From Lactifluus volemus (taxonomy: Eukaryota; Basidiomycota; Agaricomycetes; Russulales; Russulaceae), in contig WTXI01000002.1 in assembly GCA_022376515.1 (NCBI GenBank), positions 434,001-498,000 of the forward strand: a stretch of 64,000 nt of DNA, written 5' to 3'. Positions 61,964 to 64,000 of this stretch are shown in pieces. The notes under the pieces were generated by a model. The model had not been told where the DNA came from, did no database searches, and worked only from the letters and a program-made list of their open reading frames with translations. The translations under genes and the position numbers were made by a program. How positions within the stretch are numbered: the stretch's first letter is position 1; every line of letters starts with the position of its first letter.

Positions 61964-62142
61964 CAACACTTGACGGCTAGAAGCGCGAGGCTAATTTGAC
62001 GTTTTGTCACTTGCTACTGTCGCCCTTGCTGATCAAGAAGTCGTCGGGGCTTGCCAACGCGAGCCGCCGTTGACTGGAGTTCCTCGCTCCGAGTACAGCC
62101 CGGTCTTCGGATCTTATCCTCTCACACTCACACTATACAACC

Positions 62143-63833
62143 ATGATCATCTCTATCATCACGCCTTCCGTGCGCTCAGCTAGACGTTTGAGATTCGTAA
62201 CCGTGGGTGCTACGAATTTCATTTTGTTTTTTAATTTTCTAAATCAGTCCGGGCGTCGCATCACTGCCCAAAATCGAACAGTTGTCCAAGTCCGTCGCAC
62301 GACGTTGGGAATCGACCGGGTCCGAACCTCCGCCTCCCGATGGTCATCTTCCTTCCGTTGCACCTCAAAGATCCTCCGCAGTACACGCGACGCAGCTCTA
62401 CGCACACCTGGATCAAGTGGCTAGATGAGCATGGGAGCTCGCCATTGCAAAATACGATTGGCGGCCGTGAGACACGCAAAATGAACGTTTATCAGGCTGT
62501 CAGGGATGCAATGGGGTAACAGCTAGCTCAACTGGCACGTCTTGACTGTAGTTGAGGTTTTGTCAGCATCGTATTAGCAAAAGATGATACAGCTATCATC
62601 TTTGGTGAAGATGTTGCATTTGGTGGTGTTTTCAGGTGCACTATGGTGAGACTTTTCATGTTGCTTGAGTACCACATGCTAATCAACCTACATTGGCAGG
62701 GCTTGGCTGAGGAATTTGGTATGACGTCCAATCAAAACATGTCTTCAGTCCTCCCACACATTCACCAGGTCGAGAGCGGGTTTTCAATACGCCATTATCA
62801 GAACAAGGCATCGTAGGTTTTGGAATTGGTGTTGCAGCGATGGGCCAAACCGCAATCGCGGAGATCCAATTCTCTGATTACATATTTCCTGCCTTTGATC
62901 AAGTACGCAAACGCTTACACACCTTCCATCACCGACTTCTTTTGACGATCACCTGGAAGCTCGTGAATGAAGCCGCCAAGTATAGATACCGCAGCGGAGG
63001 CCAGTTCAATGTCGGACGTTTGACCGTGCGGACACCAACCATGTCTGTCGGCCACGGAGGCCTATACCATTCCCAAAGTCCCGAAGGCTTCTTCATGGGT
63101 GCATCTGGGCTCAAGGTGGGCCTTTTCCCATTTATATCGATGGGGGGGACAAGTGTCGCAACTGCAGAAAAAATAAATCAACAGATCGTCATCCCCCGTT
63201 CTCCCGTCCAAGCAAAAGGGCTCTTGCTTGCCTCCATACGCGACCCAAACCCGGTAATCTTTATGGAGCCCAAGATCCTTTACCGCTCCGCGATTGAGCA
63301 AGTCCCGATCGACGACTTCGAGCTCCCTCTCGGCCGCGCGGAGGTCCTGGTGTCTGGTGCGGATCTCACGCTGCTCACGTGGGGAACGCCCGTGTACCAT
63401 TGCGAGACGGCCCTCGGGCTACTTGCAGATCCTCCCGCCTCGCTCGCGCCGCTCGTACCCGAAACCATGCGCGGAGCCCGCATCGAGCTCATCGACTTGC
63501 GCACCGTACTGCCCTGGGACGTCGAGACAGTGCTCGAGAGCGTCAAGCGCACCGGACGGCTCGTGATTGTGCACGAGGCGAGTCGCACGGCGGGTGTCGG
63601 TGCCGAGATTGCAGCGGAGATACAGTCCAAGGGATTGTTGAAGCTGCATGCCCCCGTTCGGCGTGTTACTGGCTGGGAGTGAGTATTCCCTGTTTTTCTC
63701 TTTGCTTACAAGCGATGTTTGTTATGTTGACAAATCTTTATGCAGCACTCCTGTAGGGCTGCAGTTTGAAAAGTTTATCATACCGGACGCTATTAGGATT
63801 CTGGACGCTATCATGGAAACATTGGCATTTTAA
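62143..63833 (+). CDS. branched-chain 2-oxoacid dehydrogenase E1 subunit beta, mitochondrial
   Basis: The N-terminus [17 protein letters not shown] is an Arg-rich mitochondrial presequence. After one or two introns the conserved part reads [59 protein letters not shown], then [16 protein letters not shown] and [15 protein letters not shown], followed by the transketolase C-terminal domain ([42 protein letters not shown]) and [11 protein letters not shown] at the end. The beta subunit pairs with E1-alpha, which carries thiamine diphosphate, in valine, leucine and isoleucine breakdown. Splicing between the presequence and MNVYQ is uncertain because the frame changes near 62,290-62,480. Confidence 0.9.
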
Positions 63834-64000
63834 CGCATAGTAATTACAATCATAATGTACCGTATTCTTCAAAGACATTGAAACAGGAGAGATAAATCTG
63901 GCGCTGGATGTGTTAACCGTACACGCCATGAACTATTACATGTAGCGAAAACTCAAGCCAAGGCATATTGTCTCATAACGCGTCTTGCCCGTGAAATGGG
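63834..64000. other. 3' flank, window end
   Basis: No gene seen before the window ends. Confidence 0.5.

Overview
The window is nuclear DNA of a filamentous basidiomycete, most likely an Agaricomycete. Genes carry many short introns (about 45-75 bp, GT-AG), genes are dense on both strands, and the gene set is fungal: ATG9, PNS1, KEX2, POT1, MCM7, TAP42, a WDR20/CreC protein, a DNMT1-type methyltransferase, HNH_2 nuclease genes and a Crinkler-kinase gene. There is no rRNA, no CRISPR array and no recognisable complete transposon. One intron-containing tRNA-Ala is present.

Positions 1 to about 22,470 are a rearranged segmental duplication of a four-gene block: kinase-like gene, TFIIIC WD40 subunit, PNS1 transporter, HNH nuclease. 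Unit C (about 11,060-18,330) holds the best PNS1 and TFIIIC copies but only broken kinase and HNH copies. Unit A (1-6,028) is an inverted copy with intact kinase and HNH genes, a TFIIIC gene missing about 2.07 kb, and a frame-broken PNS1. Unit B (about 6,907-10,860) is a second inverted copy with only kinase and TFIIIC. A further HNH gene (19,549-20,874) and a PNS1 3' fragment (21,741-22,470) follow. About 1 kb of low-information DNA lies on either side of that HNH gene.

Positions 24,500-53,744 are an ordinary housekeeping region: SEC20 (ER SNARE), tRNA-Ala, ATG9 (autophagy), an EH-domain IRS4-like protein, a UPF0045 protein with a 5-nt micro-exon, a DNMT1-like cytosine methyltransferase, MCM7 (replicative helicase), KEX2 (Golgi protease), POT1 (telomere protection), TAP42 (PP2A regulation), YPT6/RAB6 (Golgi GTPase) and MTHFR (folate metabolism). 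Positions 53,745-59,300 are accessory: a CRN-kinase gene and a decayed paralogue containing two fold-back inverted duplications. The window closes with a CreC-like WD40 gene and the branched-chain 2-oxoacid dehydrogenase E1-beta gene.

The strongest hidden signal is compositional. Three blocks have essentially no CpG: 1,331 bp inside the DNMT1 gene, about 790 bp in one HNH copy, and 509 bp in the decayed CRN-kinase copy. Where a paralogue exists in the window it keeps its CpGs, and the differences are largely CpG to TpG/CpA. A caveat applies to every frame call: single-base frame breaks, nearly all looking like one missing base, occur even in genes that should be essential (MCM7, YPT6), so much of this is probably assembly error.
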